From contig JAJOKN010000135.1 in NCBI GenBank assembly GCA_021129815.1, positions 1 to 8,895 of the forward strand: a DNA stretch of 8,895 nt. Direction: 5' to 3'. Below the pieces are notes generated by a model. That model searched no databases, was not told the origin of the DNA, and was given only the letters and a program-made list of their open reading frames with translations. Below, one piece after another: positions 6,768 through 8,895 of this stretch; the first letter of the stretch is position 1; the number at the start of each line of letters is the position of its first letter. Position numbers and translations under genes: made by a program. This DNA comes from Desulfotomaculum sp. (GTDB taxonomy: Bacteria > Bacillota > Desulfotomaculia > Desulfotomaculales > Desulfohalotomaculaceae).

Positions 6768-7621
6768 GCCTTGTGTGTGTAAATGGCAGTATAATTGAAG
6801 ATTACAAAGTCCACATATCGCCTTTGTGTTTGGGAACAGCATACGGATATGGCTTGTTTGAAACGCTGCTCATATTAAGAGGAAAGCCTGTGTTTTTTGA
6901 TGAACACATAAAGCGCTTGAATGATTCAGCAGAATTTTTTAACATAAAAGTTTTTTCTAAAGAGACGATACTTGAGTGGCTGATGAACTTGATAAATGTG
7001 CACAAAGTTTGTAATGGGAGAGCGCGCATCATGCTCACAGCAACAGATAAAGCTTTAAACAATGATAAGCTCTCCTCTAAATTATTCATAACTGTAAGCA
7101 GTTGCGTGCCGTACGCAGAAGAAAATTATGCAAGAGGCGCGAGATTGGGTTTTTTGAGTTTTACCAGAAATTCAAATAGCATAATAATTAAACATAAAAC
7201 TATCAACTATTTAGAGAATATAATGGGGCAACAGCATGCACGCATGAACAACTGGGACGAAGCGCTGTTTTTGAATAGCGAAGGCTTTATTGCAGAAGGC
7301 ACCAAGAGCAATATTTTTTTAGTTGTAGGTAATAAGCTTATCACCCCTGACGTTGAATCAGGCATACTGCCTGGGATAACAAGAGCCAAGATAATTGAGA
7401 TTGCAACAAGAGAAAGGCTTACAGTTCTGGAAAAGAAAGTAAACACAGAAGAACTTGCAAGTGCTGAAGAATGTTTTATTTGCAATTCGCTCATGGGCAT
7501 TATGCCTGTTTCTTTTATAATGAAAAGCGATTATGGCTTTGGAGGACGCAAATTTACAAAAAGAGATGTGGTGACTTTTTTGCGCAGTAAATACCTGCAT
7601 GAGATAAATAACTCCATTTGA
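6764..7621 (+). CDS. pabC: Probable 4-amino-4-deoxychorismate lyase, PabC (class IV aminotransferase fold)
   Basis: PabC is a PLP enzyme that removes pyruvate from 4-amino-4-deoxychorismate to give p-aminobenzoate. The protein has 285 residues with fold-type IV features: GTAYGYGLFETLLI at 24-37 near the N-terminus, the PLP lysine K145 in KHKTINYLENI, NSEGFIAEGTKSNIF with E178 at 171-185, and ESGILPGITR further on. These motifs are shared with branched-chain and D-amino-acid aminotransferases. The KTxNYLENI form and the partner pabB favour PabC, but the sequence alone does not exclude an aminotransferase. The ATG lies in an ATGA overlap with the pabB stop, with AGGAG (6751-6755) eight bases upstream, so the two are translationally coupled. 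The pair would make the aromatic part of folate. The next gene has its own promoter, so this is probably the end of the operon, although no clear terminator hairpin is visible after it. Confidence 0.85.
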   Translation: MSLVCVNGSIIEDYKVHISPLCLGTAYGYGLFETLLILRGKPVFFDEHIKRLNDSAEFFNIKVFSKETILEWLMNLINVHKVCNGRARIMLTATDKALNNDKLSSKLFITVSSCVPYAEENYARGARLGFLSFTRNSNSIIIKHKTINYLENIMGQQHARMNNWDEALFLNSEGFIAEGTKSNIFLVVGNKLITPDVESGILPGITRAKIIEIATRERLTVLEKKVNTEELASAEECFICNSLMGIMPVSFIMKSDYGFGGRKFTKRDVVTFLRSKYLHEINNSI

Positions 7622-7628
7622 AAATCTG

Positions 7629-7637
7629 TGTTATAAT
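7629..7637 (+). promoter_or_regulatory. Extended -10 promoter for the DUF2062 gene
   Basis: TGTTATAAT contains the extended TG element plus a perfect TATAAT (7632-7637), just after the pabC stop. No good -35 is seen 16-18 bases upstream, which extended -10 promoters tolerate. Transcription would start near 7644, giving a leader of about 40 bases. Confidence 0.6.
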
Positions 7638-7682
7638 CAAAATGAGCCTAAAATACAGCTGGATGGAGGATTGTTGCTGAGG

Positions 7683-8264
7683 ATGAAATTTATAAGCCAC
7701 GCTTTGGAGAAAACAAGACATTTATTTTACAAGATGATCAGTTTAAGAGGCTGTCCGCACAAGCTAGCAAAGAGTTTTTCTTTGGGATTTACCTTAGCCT
7801 TCCTTCCTTTGCCCGGAATAAATGTGATTTTAAGTGTTGTATTGGCAAAATTATTGAATTTAAACGTGTTGGCTGCTGCACTGCCAGGCTTGCTTTTGGC
7901 ATATGTCTCTCCTTTTTTGTATATATTGAATTATAAAGTAGGTGCGGTTTTTATTCAAACCAGCTCAAATTTTGAATACAAAGAGATGGATCACAACTTG
8001 CCTTTATTTGAAAGGATTGTAGATTTTTTCGCTAACTTAGGTGTTGCATATTTGCTGGGCAGCATAATAAATGCAGCAGTTGTCGCAGTAGTGAGTTATT
8101 TTGCTTTTTATTATTTTTTTAAAAGCAAAAGCAACAATATTTCAGAAAAACAGCAGCTTATAAACAGCAAAAAGATAGTTATCAAGAAGAAAAATTCTTT
8201 TGCTAACGATAAGCCATTTGTAGCTAAGATTAAAAACTACAAAAAACTGCGGCGACAGCAGTAA
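7683..8264 (+). CDS. DUF2062 family membrane protein
   Basis: From the ATG at 7683 the protein has 193 residues. It shows the DUF2062 pattern: a basic, partly amphipathic N-terminus (1-22), then GCPHKLAKSFSLGFTLAFLPLPG at 23-45, where family members typically read GSPHxIALGFALGxFxGFxPxxG. Hydrophobic segments lie near 31-58, 62-84 and 113-146. The last 45 residues are hydrophilic and lysine-rich (SKK, IKKK, KKLRRQQ), probably cytoplasmic. The biochemical role of DUF2062 is not established to my knowledge. The start is uncertain: GGAGGA at 7665-7670 lies 12 bases before this ATG, while TTG codons at 7671 and 7674 in the same frame are too close for normal spacing but would add three or four residues. 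It has its own extended -10 promoter and is followed after 49 bases by another membrane protein gene, perhaps on the same transcript. Confidence 0.8.
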   Translation: MKFISHALEKTRHLFYKMISLRGCPHKLAKSFSLGFTLAFLPLPGINVILSVVLAKLLNLNVLAAALPGLLLAYVSPFLYILNYKVGAVFIQTSSNFEYKEMDHNLPLFERIVDFFANLGVAYLLGSIINAAVVAVVSYFAFYYFFKSKSNNISEKQQLINSKKIVIKKKNSFANDKPFVAKIKNYKKLRRQQ

Positions 8265-8313
8265 AAACAATTAACCATAAAAAATCTTTTTAAAAAAGAG
8301 GTGTCTTTTCGTT
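8265..8313 (+). other. Short AT-rich gap with the ribosome binding site of the last gene
   Basis: This gap is almost entirely A and T. It contains a near-palindrome, TCTTTTT next to AAAAAAGA (8285-8299), which has no room for a loop and is probably chance. AGAGGTG at 8297-8303 is the ribosome binding site, ten bases before the TTG at 8314. I see no convincing promoter or terminator. Confidence 0.5.
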
Positions 8314-8889
8314 TTGGATTGGCTAAAGGATGTGTTTGATGATTATGGATTGTTTGGTCTTTTGATATTAGCAGTGTTAGATTCCTTTATTTTATCCATA
8401 CCTACAGAAGCCCTGTTTATTCCACTTGGGCTTGCAAATTGCAGCAATGTATTTTTATATGCGTCTTTAACGGCAGCTGCGGGAGCACTTGGTGCAGTTT
8501 TTGGTTACGTTCTAGGTCTTAAAGGCGGACGCCCAATATTGAATAGATTTTTTGACAACCGCCAGATATACAAAGCTGAAAGGTTGTTTTCAAAACATGG
8601 AAGCTTGGCGGTGGTTGTTGCTGCTTTTTCTCCAGTGCCTTTTCAGCTAGTTACCATTGCTTCTGGAGTGTTTAGGATGTCACTGATAAAACTTATAATC
8701 TGTGCATTTATAGGACGCTTTGCGCGTTTTGGTTTACTAGCTGTTATTATAGTACTTATGGGTGAAAAAGCGAGAGATTTTTTAACAAGCCCTGAGTTTT
8801 TGTATTTGCTTGTGTTGATTACAATAATAGGACTTGTGCTATACGGATTGTATTGGGTTCTGAAAGGGTTATTTACTAAAAAACTGTAA
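8314..8889 (+). CDS. YqaA/DedA-like membrane protein (VTT / SNARE-associated domain)
   Basis: This 191-residue protein is an integral membrane protein of the broad DedA/YqaA (VTT domain) type. Hydrophobic segments lie near 12-37, 45-70, 97-119, 125-149 and 160-185. The segment DSFILSIPTEALFIPLGLA at 23-41 matches the re-entrant loop pattern of YqaA-type proteins (DSxxxPIPxE, then LxxPLxxA). GYVLGLKGGRPIL at 64-76 matches the GYxxGxxGG block, and FSPVPFQLVTIASGVFRM at 105-122 corresponds to the second conserved loop with a Pro and a Gly. DedA-family members have been linked to lipid-carrier recycling and membrane energetics, but I would not transfer a specific function. The start is TTG with AGAGGTG ten bases upstream, and the predicted N-terminus (MDWLKDVFDDYGLFG) fits the family. 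The stop lies six bases before the window end. The preceding gene also encodes a small membrane protein. Confidence 0.83.
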   Translation: MDWLKDVFDDYGLFGLLILAVLDSFILSIPTEALFIPLGLANCSNVFLYASLTAAAGALGAVFGYVLGLKGGRPILNRFFDNRQIYKAERLFSKHGSLAVVVAAFSPVPFQLVTIASGVFRMSLIKLIICAFIGRFARFGLLAVIIVLMGEKARDFLTSPEFLYLLVLITIIGLVLYGLYWVLKGLFTKKL

Positions 8890-8895
8890 AGCAGT

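Overview
This window is AT-rich (I estimate high-30s percent GC by eye). All eight genes lie on the + strand and are tightly packed. Five of the eight probable starts are non-ATG or need a non-ATG choice (GTG for bioH; TTG for bioC, bioA and the last gene; TTG possible for the DUF2062 gene), each judged from a Shine-Dalgarno sequence. The packing, the AT-rich codons, a clostridial/anaerobe-type biotin synthase and a BioA of the Gram-positive/Aquifex style suggest a low-GC anaerobic bacterium, perhaps Firmicutes-like. I cannot name the organism.

Region 1 (1-5217) is a biotin gene cluster in the order bioF, bioH-like, bioC, bioA, bioB. BioC and the BioH-like esterase form the disguise/undisguise route that makes pimeloyl-ACP from malonyl thioester using fatty acid synthase. 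BioF condenses pimeloyl-ACP with alanine to KAPA, BioA transaminates KAPA to DAPA, and BioB inserts sulfur into dethiobiotin. BioD (DAPA to dethiobiotin) is not in the window. The first four genes touch or overlap, so they are probably co-translated. BioB follows after a 68-base gap with its own strong ribosome binding site.

Region 2 (5218-7621) holds pabB and pabC with a 4-base ATGA overlap. A good sigma-70/sigma-A type promoter starts inside the bioB stop codon, so this p-aminobenzoate (folate) pair probably has its own transcript. A small perfect hairpin sits on the pabB Shine-Dalgarno. No pabA glutaminase gene is present.

Region 3 (7622-8895) carries a consensus extended -10 promoter followed by two small membrane protein genes of unknown function: a DUF2062 protein and a YqaA/DedA-like (VTT-domain) protein.

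I found no RNA genes, mobile elements, CRISPR arrays or long repeats. The locus is mostly ordinary metabolism. The points worth a second look are the BioB cluster ligands (Ser in place of one expected Cys, plus a Cys-Cys pair), the 59-base bioF/bioH overlap with an odd BioF tail, the absence of bioD and pabA, the leader of pabB, and a strong excess of the palindrome AGCGCT.
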